From the NCBI RefSeq assembly GCF_025263485.1, contig NZ_CP079863.1, forward strand, positions 5,914,570 to 5,978,569: a stretch of 64,000 nucleotides of DNA, in the 5' to 3' direction. Both the position numbers and the translations under genes were made by a program. Below, one piece after another: positions 32,923-40,428 of this stretch. How positions within the stretch are numbered: position 1 is the first letter of the stretch; the number at the start of each line of letters is the position of its first letter. The notes under the pieces were generated by a model, which saw only the letters and a list, made by a program, of their open reading frames with translations, ran no database searches and was not told the origin of the DNA. This DNA comes from Mycobacterium sp. SMC-2 (lineage in GTDB: Bacteria > Actinomycetota > Actinomycetes > Mycobacteriales > Mycobacteriaceae).

Positions 32923-33287
32923 CCCTCGTCAACGTCTGGTCCATAGACTTCCGCCAACATATCGCCCGCACCGTCGCCACTGTCGAACAACACCAATTCG
33001 CGTTGCCGCCAGTGCACGACGTCGCCGGGACCATCGTGCGGCCCACCCAGATCATCGACGGCCTGCACCTGACCGCGACCGGCCTGACGCCCGAGTTCCA
33101 AGACAAACTCATCCACGGCTTCTGCAACGGCGTGCTCACCATCGAAGACCAACCGGAATTCGTTTTCGCCTCCACCGGGACGCGCTGGGAGTCCGGCACC
33201 ATCTACGCCGCCGCTATCCCCTTCGCCGCCTACCTGCGCCGATTGTGCCTGCCCGACTGGTACGTCCCGGATGAAAGGTTCTGCTGA
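32919..33287 (+). CDS. Hypothetical early protein
   Basis: 122 residues from ATG 32919, overlapping the ruvC stop. It is a mixed alpha/beta sequence with no recognised motif; DGLHLTATGLTPEFQDKLIHGF is the most regular segment. It lies between RuvC and a zinc/HTH protein. Confidence 0.6.
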   Translation: MTLVNVWSIDFRQHIARTVATVEQHQFALPPVHDVAGTIVRPTQIIDGLHLTATGLTPEFQDKLIHGFCNGVLTIEDQPEFVFASTGTRWESGTIYAAAIPFAAYLRRLCLPDWYVPDERFC

Positions 33288-33290
33288 CAG

Positions 33291-34248
33291 ATGGCGAACT
33301 GCCAGGCATGTCAACGCAAGTCGGATCTCTACCTGTGCACCGACTGCCAAGGCGATCTCCACGAAATGCTACAAGGGCTCGCGGTCGGCCAAGCTCACCC
33401 CAACGGTGAACGCTCACCCGGATTCATCGAGTACCTCGAGGACGCCAAGCTAGGCCGCACACGCCTGGGTGAATCCGCGCGCCGCTCAAACGAACGCACC
33501 ACCCCGCTGCTGGTTCGACTCGGCCCCGATCGCAACGCCACCCGCGAAACACAGTGGAAAGGCAGCCCATCCGAGCTGCTCGACGACCTGCACGCCACAC
33601 TGGCCCGCTGGGTCGAAGTGATCAACGTCAACGCCGAAACGCTGAGCACGGAGGCGTCGCGAGGGTGAACAGCTCCGACATGGCCCTTCTGCTCGCCGCC
33701 AACGTCCACACCCTCGCCGCGCGCCCCGACGCCGGCCAATGCTTCGCCCAGATCAAACACCTGATCGGCGACATCGAGAAGACGATCAACCGGCCGCCCG
33801 CGCCGCGGTTCTGCGGCCAATGCGACACCATGATCAACCGCAAAATCTGCGGCCTCGCCCTCTACGCCCCCGCGACGCCATCGAAGTCACCTGCCCGAAT
33901 CCGCAGTGCCGCACCACCCACAACATCGAACGGCTCTACAACCGCACGCTCAACAACGCCGACAACAAGACCTTTCCCCGCGACGTGCTCATCGGCAACC
34001 AGCGCACCGACTCACCCGACCGCTACACCACCGGAATCATGGGTGAACTCGGCGAATTCGTGCACTGGCGCACCTTCGCCCGCTGGATCCGCGACAAACA
34101 GCTCAAACCCGCCATGTGGGTGAGGCCTAACGGGCGCCGCGGCTTCTACCGACACAGCCCTGAGGATGTACCCGAATATCGGCTGGCTGACGTCCGGAAA
34201 GTCAAACGAGCGATGGACCGAAAAACCGGAAAGGCGAAAGCCGGATGA
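33291..34248 (+). CDS. Zinc-finger/HTH DNA-binding protein, two single-base breaks
   Basis: The first frame (33291-33668) has an N-terminal CQAC...CTDC zinc knuckle and a helical body. The reading continues at GTG 33665 in the next frame (MALLLAANVHTLAARPDAGQCFAQIKHLIGDIEKTINRP, CGQC) and again in a third after ICGLALYAP (CPNPQC, then a FVHWRTFARWIRDKQL HTH to 34248). One missing base in G3 33663-33665 and one in C5 33867-33871 join all three into about 318 residues. Actinophage homologues are single proteins of this build. The GTGA overlap allows a natural two-gene reading at the first break. Confidence 0.6.
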
Positions 34249-34323
34249 CCCGACGAATCGCAGTCTTTATCGGCATGTCAGTTCAGCAGGGCACTTCTGC
34301 CCCGAGCATCGACGGAGGAAGGC

Positions 34324-34557
34324 ATGAGCTATTTCATCCGACGTGAAATCACCTACCGCGATGGCACGCATTCGGTGACGTTCTGGCGCGGCCCGGCGGA
34401 CCCGACGATGTGGGTTTATCACCACTCGGACGCCGCGCAGTACCCGACGCTTACGGCAGCGCGATCGACGTACAAGAAGGCGACTGGATACGCGCCGGGG
34501 AGTCATCCACAGGAGGTTGCCAAGATCACCACTGTCGGTGGACCGGACCCGACGTAA
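34324..34557 (+). CDS. Hypothetical protein
   Basis: 77 residues from ATG 34324 with GGAGGAAGG upstream. Beta-rich (FIRREITYRDGTHSVTFWRG). It is the last rightward gene before the minus-strand toxin-antitoxin pair, with which it is convergent. No family recognised. Confidence 0.6.
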   Translation: MSYFIRREITYRDGTHSVTFWRGPADPTMWVYHHSDAAQYPTLTAARSTYKKATGYAPGSHPQEVAKITTVGGPDPT

Positions 34558-34576
34558 GGCGATATTTCTCGGCACG

Positions 34577-34894
34577 CTATCCGGCCTCGTGTTCGAGGAA
34601 CTGGTCGATCGCTTCACGTAGCAGTTTCGACGTCCGCACACCACGCCGCGCGGCGAGCGCCTGCAACTTCGCGCGCACCTCGACCGGCACACGCGTCTGC
34701 ACGATCGGCGAATGCTGACCCTCACCAGAGAGCGACTTGCCGCCCGGGATCAGGTTGTCGGCACGGCGAAACACCTTCGCGGCCAGCTCCGCGCGATTCT
34801 CGGTGAGCCGCTTGCCGTGGAACCGAAAATCTTCCTCGTCGAGGTCGATGTCGCTGACCTCCGCGCCGGCCAGCGTTTTGGGGAACTTTCCCAT
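34577..34894 (-). CDS. Putative antitoxin with ribbon-helix-helix C-terminus
   Basis: About 105 residues from ATG 34894, chosen because AAGGGAG lies 8 bases upstream; the frame is open to 34927. The C-terminus (QTRVPVEVRAKLQALAARRGVRTSKLLREAIDQFLE) is a clear RHH/Arc-like DNA-binding unit. The N-terminal part is acidic, as in toxin-neutralising segments. It follows the toxin-like gene by 17 bp and would bind the operator at 35143-35197. Confidence 0.7.
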   Translation of the reverse strand: MGKFPKTLAGAEVSDIDLDEEDFRFHGKRLTENRAELAAKVFRRADNLIPGGKSLSGEGQHSPIVQTRVPVEVRAKLQALAARRGVRTSKLLREAIDQFLEHEAG

Positions 34895-34911
34895 CGTGTT
34901 CACTCCCTTGG

Positions 34912-35139
34912 TTACTTGCGCCGCCACTCGGTCGGCATGGAATGGATCACGGCGAACTGGTCATCGAACCGGTCGTCGGGCACTATCCCGAGTTCCAGTT
35001 CGACACCGCGGTCGTCTACGCCGATGTAGAGCGCGTAATCACCATCGACGCTGACAAGAACCGCGTTGGCGATCGCCGCCCGGATCCTGCCTGAGTTGAT
35101 GCCATGTTTGCGGGCCGAGGCAGTGATCCGAACGCGCAT
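34912..35139 (-). CDS. Putative toxin of phage type II toxin-antitoxin pair
   Basis: 75 residues from ATG 35139. MRVRITASARKHGINSGRIR then YALYIGVDDRGVELELGIVPDDR is a small alpha/beta protein of a type found in mycobacteriophage and actinobacterial toxin-antitoxin loci with an RHH partner. No catalytic residues can be assigned. The toxin-first order and promoter with dyad match autoregulated modules. The toxin role is inferred. Confidence 0.6.
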   Translation of the reverse strand: MRVRITASARKHGINSGRIRAAIANAVLVSVDGDYALYIGVDDRGVELELGIVPDDRFDDQFAVIHSMPTEWRRK

Positions 35140-35142
35140 ACG

Positions 35143-35197
35143 TCGAGTATGTCATACATCTTCGGTAACTGTCAACGAATATGTCGCACATACTCGA
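35143..35197 (-). promoter_or_regulatory. Promoter and operator of toxin-antitoxin operon
   Basis: On the minus strand TTGACA (35170-35175) and CATACT (35146-35151) are 18 bp apart. The inverted repeat TCGAGTATGT (35143-35152) and ACATACTCGA (35188-35197) brackets the promoter and overlaps its -10. An RHH antitoxin bound to both arms would shut the promoter. Confidence 0.65.
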
Positions 35198-35283
35198 TAA
35201 GTCTAGGCGTGCGGCGGAACAACCGCACACACACCGCGAAAAACACACCCATGTGATTTCGGTGTGCTAGCGTGACACACCAG

Positions 35284-35316
35284 AAGCCACTAGCACAGCC
35301 GTGCCTAGTGGCTTTT
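35284..35316 (+). terminator. Rho-independent-type terminator
   Basis: AAGCCACTAG (35284-35293) and CTAGTGGCTT (35305-35314) form a perfect 10-bp stem with an 11-nt loop, followed by TTCTCGTC. A -10-like TAGCGT at 35268-35273 lies only about 10 bp upstream, so it could be a leader attenuator for the genes from 35343. Confidence 0.65.
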
Positions 35317-35342
35317 CTCGTCTCCCTGAAAGGCCCACGCAA

Positions 35343-35519
35343 ATGGCTATACAAGTCGACGTCGAAGCACGCCTCGACACCGAAACCGCCCAGCAAGTCG
35401 CCCAGCACATCCGCGCGCTCGCCAAACAAGCCGTCCTCGACGGCATCAACGACGCCGTCAATCAATTCGCCGCCAGTGGCCTACTAGCAGGCAACGTCGG
35501 CGACGACGACGGCCAGTGA
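35343..35519 (+). CDS. Small hypothetical protein
   Basis: 58 residues from ATG 35343, after the terminator-like hairpin and a GAAAGG site. Mostly one amphipathic helix (TAQQVAQHIRALAKQAVLDGINDAVNQF). Role unknown. Confidence 0.55.
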   Translation: MAIQVDVEARLDTETAQQVAQHIRALAKQAVLDGINDAVNQFAASGLLAGNVGDDDGQ

Positions 35520-35529
35520 CTGACCGCCG

Positions 35530-35634
35530 ATGACCACGCTCATCGTTGGACTCACCATGCTCGTCTTAGGCTGGGCCGCGCGAGACGCCCGATGCCGGCG
35601 CAACAACTGCAGGTGCACCGATGCCGCGGAATGA
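35530..35634 (+). CDS. 34-residue membrane peptide
   Basis: MTTLIVGLTMLVLGWAARDA gives one short membrane helix; a basic Cys-containing tail follows (RCRRNNCRC). It overlaps the next start by 14 bp. Small membrane peptides of this kind are common in phage early regions. Confidence 0.45.
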   Translation: MTTLIVGLTMLVLGWAARDARCRRNNCRCTDAAE

Positions 35635-36025
35635 CGCCGCCAAGATCATCGGCGAAAACCTGCACAACCTCACCATCCCCGGGCCCGACGGCCGACTTGT
35701 CCGCTACCGGCTGCTCTCGCACAGCACCGTCGGACACTCACCCGAGCTGGCTGAACAGATCACCCGTCGCGCCCTCGACGTCGGCGCCGCGATCGTCCAC
35801 GTCCTCGAGGCCAACGGCTACACCATCACCCACGCGGCCGACCCAGCACCCACCGACAACCTCGGCCCATACATCGTGGTCACCGCCCACTGCGGACACT
35901 GCGCGTGCGCCATACACACGCTGACCGGGCTGCAACCAGACCCCAACCGCAAAGACCACTTCACCGCCAAGCTGTACAAGCAAGGCATCGAAGCTATCGG
36001 ACTCGACCACAGGTGCTGGGAATGA
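35621..36025 (+). CDS. Hypothetical protein
   Basis: 134 residues from ATG 35621. The middle has VVTAHCGHCACAIHTL, a possible metal-binding Cys/His cluster. The start overlaps the preceding peptide gene and the stop overlaps the next start (ATGA). No family recognised. Confidence 0.6.
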   Translation: MPRNDAAKIIGENLHNLTIPGPDGRLVRYRLLSHSTVGHSPELAEQITRRALDVGAAIVHVLEANGYTITHAADPAPTDNLGPYIVVTAHCGHCACAIHTLTGLQPDPNRKDHFTAKLYKQGIEAIGLDHRCWE

Positions 36026-36252
36026 ACCAACCATTCGAGCCGCCGCCGATCCTGTCCCAGCTCATGCCCTACCACCAAGCCACACGTAACTTCACCGTGC
36101 GCCAGGCCGAGAAGTTCATCCACTACCTCGCACAGTGGATCACCACCAGCAACCGGCTACCAGCCCGCGCCAGCGTCGACAAACGCGGCGACAACACGCT
36201 CGTCATGACCGTCGTCATCGACACGCCAGACACACCACCAGACCACCCCTAG
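36022..36252 (+). CDS. Small hypothetical protein
   Basis: 76 residues from ATG 36022 (ATGA overlap). A helix (VRQAEKFIHYLAQWITTS) is followed by a beta hairpin and a Pro/Asp tail. It lies directly before the HNH gene. Not recognised. Confidence 0.55.
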   Translation: MNQPFEPPPILSQLMPYHQATRNFTVRQAEKFIHYLAQWITTSNRLPARASVDKRGDNTLVMTVVIDTPDTPPDHP

Positions 36253-36254
36253 CC

Positions 36255-36581
36255 ATGCCTGGTCGGCACACCAGAACCACCACGCAACGCGGCCTCGGAC
36301 ATCGCCACAAACAGCAAGTTGAACACCTCAAACGGCAACACATCGAGGGAACACCCTGCTGGTGGTGCGGCGAACCCATGTACCTCGCACAAGGACTATC
36401 CGGCGACCACTCCACACCACGATCAGCCGGCGGCACACTCGCCGACCGCCTACTCCACGGCCCATGCAACAGCGAACGCGGCGACGGAACACGCGACCAC
36501 CTACGCCCAGCACTCACCGGCAAAACACGCCACAAACAGACCGGCGCCGACCTCGGCCACCGAGTCATGGCGTGGCCTTAA
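36255..36581 (+). CDS. HNH endonuclease (packaging-associated)
   Basis: 108 residues from ATG 36255. The HNH core is complete: CWWCGEP, SGDHSTPRSAGG and LLHGPCNSERGDG. HNH proteins encoded next to terminase genes are needed with the large subunit for end cleavage in many cos phages, so a packaging role is likely here. Confidence 0.85.
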   Translation: MPGRHTRTTTQRGLGHRHKQQVEHLKRQHIEGTPCWWCGEPMYLAQGLSGDHSTPRSAGGTLADRLLHGPCNSERGDGTRDHLRPALTGKTRHKQTGADLGHRVMAWP

Positions 36582-36776
36582 CACCGGCATGGTCGCATTG
36601 AGCCCGGTCCCACGGCGCCCGGTCACCGGCCCCACGGTCACCATCCAGCCACCCGCGCGCCCTCCCCGCAAACCCACCACCACCCCCGCCGAAAAAATCG
36701 AGAGGGAGGGGGCCGAGGCGACCGCCGCCCGTCGCTTTTTCTCTCCTGGACGGAAAACGCACCATTTTGGCAGGTC
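36582..36776. other. Non-coding region before terminase (possible cos/pac)
   Basis: This 195-bp gap between HNH and the small terminase holds a C-rich tract and no gene. It is where siphoviral cos sites usually lie, but I cannot identify a cohesive-end sequence. Confidence 0.35.
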
Positions 36777-37136
36777 ATGGCGATTGATCCGATTCGGCCA
36801 GTGAAGCTTGGTCGCCGCGCGGCCGCGCTGTGGCGCGAGCTGGTGCGGCCCGAGACGCCGGTCGACACGAAGGTGCTCGTCGCTGAGGCGTGCCGGCTGA
36901 CGGATCGGCTCGACAAGTACGACCGGATCCTGCGGGCTGACCCGACTGATCCGGTGCGCAGCGAGGCCCGGCTGGCGGCGTCGGCGTTGCACCGGATCTT
37001 GAACGGCTTGTCGTACGAGACGCATGGAACGTCGGCCGGGACGCCGGCGGATCCTCCTGCGACCAGTAAGGCCACTACGATTGCTGACGAGATCGCGGCC
37101 CGCCGAGCCGCGCGGCAAGCAGACACCGCGGGTTAG
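36777..37136 (+). CDS. Terminase small subunit
   Basis: 119 residues from ATG 36777. It is helical and charged (AAALWRELVRPETPVDTKVLVAEACRLTDRLDKYDRIL), like small terminase subunits of actinophages, and overlaps the large subunit gene. It would recognise the packaging site and load the motor. Confidence 0.7.
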   Translation: MAIDPIRPVKLGRRAAALWRELVRPETPVDTKVLVAEACRLTDRLDKYDRILRADPTDPVRSEARLAASALHRILNGLSYETHGTSAGTPADPPATSKATTIADEIAARRAARQADTAG

Positions 37137-38637
37137 TCACTTCCCGCGCCCGGAGATCGCCCGGGACTACACCGCGGGCTTGGATGCGCTCGAGTGCGCC
37201 AAGATCGCGGGCCGGGAGAACATTCCGTGGCAAGAGCTGGTGGTCCGCGAGGGCATGGCCACCGACGACGCGGGCCGGTGGCTGGCGTTCGAGGTCGGCG
37301 TCCTGGTGGCCCGGCAGAACGGCAAGAACGGCGGCATCGAGGTCGTCGAGCTCGGTTGGATGATCAACGAGCCGGGCGTGTCGATCCTGCACACGGCGCA
37401 CGAGTTCCAGACGGCCATGGAGTCGATGGACAAGCTCGAGGCGTTGATCTTGTCGCATCCGCTGCTGGAGAACGAGGTCGCCCAGATCCGCCGCGGGAAC
37501 GGCCGGGAGTCGATTCGGCTGAAGAACGGGTCGATCATCCGGTTCCGGACCCGCACGAAGTCTGGTGGCCGCGGCTTCTCGGTGGATCGGCTGGTGATCG
37601 ACGAGGCGATGATCTGGTCGCCGGCGTCGCAGGCGGCGATCATGCCGCTGCTGACTACGGCGAAGAACCCGCAGATCTGGTATCTGGGGTCGGCTGCCGA
37701 CGAGGAGACCCACGAGTACTGCGGCAAGTGGGCGTCGCTGCGGGCCCGCGCGCTGGCCGGCGACGATCCGAAGCTGTTGTGGCTGGAATGGTCGGCTCCG
37801 GAGCCGCCGGAAGACCCTGCGGCGCGGCGTGTTTGGCGTGAGGACCGCGCGAACTGGGCTGCCGCGAACCCGTCGATGGACTACCTGGTGACCGAGGAGT
37901 ACATCGAAGATGAGTTGGCGGCGTTCCGGCGTGATCTGGCGAAATGGGAGGTCGAGCGGCTCTCGGTCGGCCGGTGGCCGAAGGACATCACCGACGTCCA
38001 CATCTTCCCGATCGAGAAGTGGGACGCGCTAGGGGACGGATCGCCGGATCTGGTGAACATCTATCCGCAGGTGATTGCGGTGGACCGCGATCCGGTAACG
38101 AAATTATGGGCAATCGCGGGAGCGACGCACACGACCGACGGTCACGCCCATATTGAGATCGGCTACAACCAGGTCGCATCGGCGACCGAGGTAGTCGAGA
38201 AGCTCGTCGACATCGTGACCGAGGCAGATCCTGCGGCGCTGGTGATCGACTCGCGGTCGCCGGCCGCCGTGCTCAAGCCGTATCTGATCGAGGCCGGCAT
38301 CGAACCCGTGATGACCAACACCGCAGAGCTGGCGTTGGCCTGCGAAGGCATCGTCGAAGCAGTCGAATCAGCTCAGGTCACCCATTCCAACCAGGCTGTG
38401 TTGAACGAAGCGGTCATATCGGCGGCGAAACGAGACCTTCCGGGAGACCGCTTCGCGTGGGACCGCAAACCAGGTGGCCAGATCGTGCAGCTGATGGCCG
38501 CAACGTTGGCGCACTGGGGGCTGCTGACCTTCACGACGCCGCCTAGGAACGCGCCGCCGCCGCTGATGGACAAACAGCCGGCACCGTCAAATGGCGGTTT
38601 TGACCACGATTTTGACGCTATGACGGCACCGTTCTGA
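37081..38637 (+). CDS. Terminase large subunit
   Basis: About 518 residues from TTG 37081; the start is uncertain (open to 37024, no ideal ribosome site). The ATPase has a Walker A variant ARQNGKN (about 77-83) and Walker B LVIDEAM (about 172), with coupling motif GSAADEETHE. The C-terminal RNase H-like nuclease has VIAVDRDP, LVIDSRSPA and a late acidic region. It packages DNA into the prohead with the small subunit and HNH. Confidence 0.9.
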   Translation: MLTRSRPAEPRGKQTPRVSHFPRPEIARDYTAGLDALECAKIAGRENIPWQELVVREGMATDDAGRWLAFEVGVLVARQNGKNGGIEVVELGWMINEPGVSILHTAHEFQTAMESMDKLEALILSHPLLENEVAQIRRGNGRESIRLKNGSIIRFRTRTKSGGRGFSVDRLVIDEAMIWSPASQAAIMPLLTTAKNPQIWYLGSAADEETHEYCGKWASLRARALAGDDPKLLWLEWSAPEPPEDPAARRVWREDRANWAAANPSMDYLVTEEYIEDELAAFRRDLAKWEVERLSVGRWPKDITDVHIFPIEKWDALGDGSPDLVNIYPQVIAVDRDPVTKLWAIAGATHTTDGHAHIEIGYNQVASATEVVEKLVDIVTEADPAALVIDSRSPAAVLKPYLIEAGIEPVMTNTAELALACEGIVEAVESAQVTHSNQAVLNEAVISAAKRDLPGDRFAWDRKPGGQIVQLMAATLAHWGLLTFTTPPRNAPPPLMDKQPAPSNGGFDHDFDAMTAPF

Positions 38638-38665
38638 CCCGAAAATCGACCCAGGAGGGGATGTT

Positions 38666-40198
38666 TTGGCGCCTACATCGCGCAATGTCCCCGCCACAGC
38701 CCCGCTTAAACCTCCTGCGAAGCGTCTTCCGCGGCGCGTGGCGGGACTTAGGACTAAGACACCGGTCCCGATCACTGAAGCCGGATTCGCTAACCCGTTT
38801 CCCGGGATGCTGTCGGCGTTTTCGCAGTGGGACCAGTTCGAGCAGGTGCCGGAGCTGTTGTGGCCCAACAGTGTGCGCACCTACACGCGGATGTGGCGGG
38901 AGGACTCGCGGATCGCGAGCGTCTATTACGCGATCGCGTTGCCGATTCTGCTGACCGGGTGGCGGATCGACCAGAACGGGGCCTCTGATGAGGTCACCGA
39001 GTTCGTGGCGACCAACCTGGGGCTGCCGATCGCGGGCGCTGATGAGACGAAGCCCAAACAGCGCACCCGCGGCCGGTTTTCGTGGTCGAAGCACCTGAAG
39101 CTGGCGTTGCGGCATCTGCAGTTCGGGCACCAGGTGTTCGAGCAGGTGTACCGCATCGGCGATGACGGCCGCGCGCATCTGCGCAAGCTGGCCCCGCGGC
39201 CGTCGTCGACGATCGCCTACTGGGACGTGGCGCTTGACGGCGGCCTGGTGGGTATCACTCAGTTCCCGCCGGGCACGTCGTTCGGGGCGCCGATGGGCAT
39301 GACGCAGGGCGGCATGGCGGGGCTGCAACTGCAGATCCCCGTGTCCCGGCTCGTCGTGTACGTCCGCGACCCGGATCCGGGCCAGTGGATCGGCAACAGC
39401 CTGTTCCGGCCGGCCTACAAGCACTGGCTGCTCAAGGACCGGTTCATCAGGATCGAGGCCACGGCCGCCGAGCGTAACGGTGTCGGTGTTCCGGTCGTGA
39501 CCGCGCCGGATTCGGTGTCGGAGGCCAGCGTCGGCAGCGCGGATCTGCAGCCGTATCTGGACATTGCGCGCCAGTACCGCGGCGGAAACCACGCCGGTGT
39601 CGCGTTGCCCTACGGCACGCTGTTCGAGCTGGCCGGCGTCAAGGGCAACCTGCCGTCGGGGTTTATCCGGCAGGCCGTGGAGTACCACGATAAGCAGATG
39701 GCGCTCGCCGCGTTGGCGCATTTCCTGAATCTGGACCGCGGCGGATCCTATGCACTCGCGTCGGTGCAGGCCGACACGTTCTCCGAGGGTGTGCAGCAGG
39801 TCGCCGAAGACATCCGCGACACCGCCCAGGCGCACATCGTCGAGGATCTGGTCGACATCAACTGGGGTGAGGATGAGCCGTGCCCGCGGTTGGTGTGCGA
39901 GGAGATCGGTTCTCGGCAGGACGCTTCGGCCGCGGCGCTGCAGATGCTGGTCAACGCCGGGCTGATCACCCCGGATCCGCAGCTCGAGGCGTTCGAGCGG
40001 CAGCAGATGGGCCTGCCAGCCGTCGACCCCGATCTGCAAGAGGCCAACGACCAGCAGTATCCGAAAGCGCCGACGGAGACCGAACCGATCCCGACCGCGC
40101 AACCCGCGCTGCCGTTCTCGTCGCGCGCGCGGGTTTCCGCGTCGGCTCGGCGGCGTCCGGTAACTATCCATCCCGAAGGGCAGATAACGCTGTGGTGA
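38666..40198 (+). CDS. Portal protein (DUF935/Mu gp29-like)
   Basis: 510 residues from TTG 38666, chosen because AGGAGGGG ends 5 bases upstream; the nearer ATG 38661 is out of frame. It has features of Mu gp29-type portals: YYAIALPILLTGWRID, FGHQVFEQVYRIGDDG, VYVRDPDPGQWIGNSLFRPAY, and the DRGGSYALASVQADTFSEGVQ wing. The dodecameric portal is the DNA gate and head-tail connector base. Confidence 0.85.
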   Translation: MAPTSRNVPATAPLKPPAKRLPRRVAGLRTKTPVPITEAGFANPFPGMLSAFSQWDQFEQVPELLWPNSVRTYTRMWREDSRIASVYYAIALPILLTGWRIDQNGASDEVTEFVATNLGLPIAGADETKPKQRTRGRFSWSKHLKLALRHLQFGHQVFEQVYRIGDDGRAHLRKLAPRPSSTIAYWDVALDGGLVGITQFPPGTSFGAPMGMTQGGMAGLQLQIPVSRLVVYVRDPDPGQWIGNSLFRPAYKHWLLKDRFIRIEATAAERNGVGVPVVTAPDSVSEASVGSADLQPYLDIARQYRGGNHAGVALPYGTLFELAGVKGNLPSGFIRQAVEYHDKQMALAALAHFLNLDRGGSYALASVQADTFSEGVQQVAEDIRDTAQAHIVEDLVDINWGEDEPCPRLVCEEIGSRQDASAAALQMLVNAGLITPDPQLEAFERQQMGLPAVDPDLQEANDQQYPKAPTETEPIPTAQPALPFSSRARVSASARRRPVTIHPEGQITLW

Positions 40199-40428
40199 AA
40201 ACCCTTGTGGTGGGCGCGACCCTTCCGGGCGCCCGTGAACTTTCCGACCAGCTGGGCGTGCCGGACGCCTACGTGAGTTCGCCGCGGTCTTGCGGCGCGC
40301 GCGGCCTATCGGGTGTGCAGCGCGTGTTTGTCGATCGCGCAGTGATGACCGAGGACATGCTCGCCGAGCTGGCGCCGCTGGTCGCGTTCACAGGAGGCCA
40401 AATGTTCGCCGTATCAAGGATTCTCTGA
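40195..40428 (+). CDS. Hypothetical protein between portal and protease
   Basis: 77 residues from GTG 40195, overlapping the portal stop, and with its stop overlapping the protease start (TGATG). It is compact and alpha/beta (TLVVGATLPGARELSDQLG). Role unknown. Confidence 0.6.
   Translation: MKTLVVGATLPGARELSDQLGVPDAYVSSPRSCGARGLSGVQRVFVDRAVMTEDMLAELAPLVAFTGGQMFAVSRIL

Noticed and set aside
32445..33362. 305-codon minus-strand frame opposite ruvC
   Set aside because: Shadow of ruvC and its downstream gene, both of which have overlapping starts and, for ruvC, all catalytic acids.
37075..38001. 308-codon minus-strand frame opposite the terminase
   Set aside because: Antisense shadow of the ATPase domain; no motif or start site.
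38618..40171. 517-codon minus-strand frame opposite the portal gene
   Set aside because: Arg/His/Leu-rich shadow typical of high-GC DNA; the portal gene on the plus strand has a strong ribosome site and recognisable sequence.
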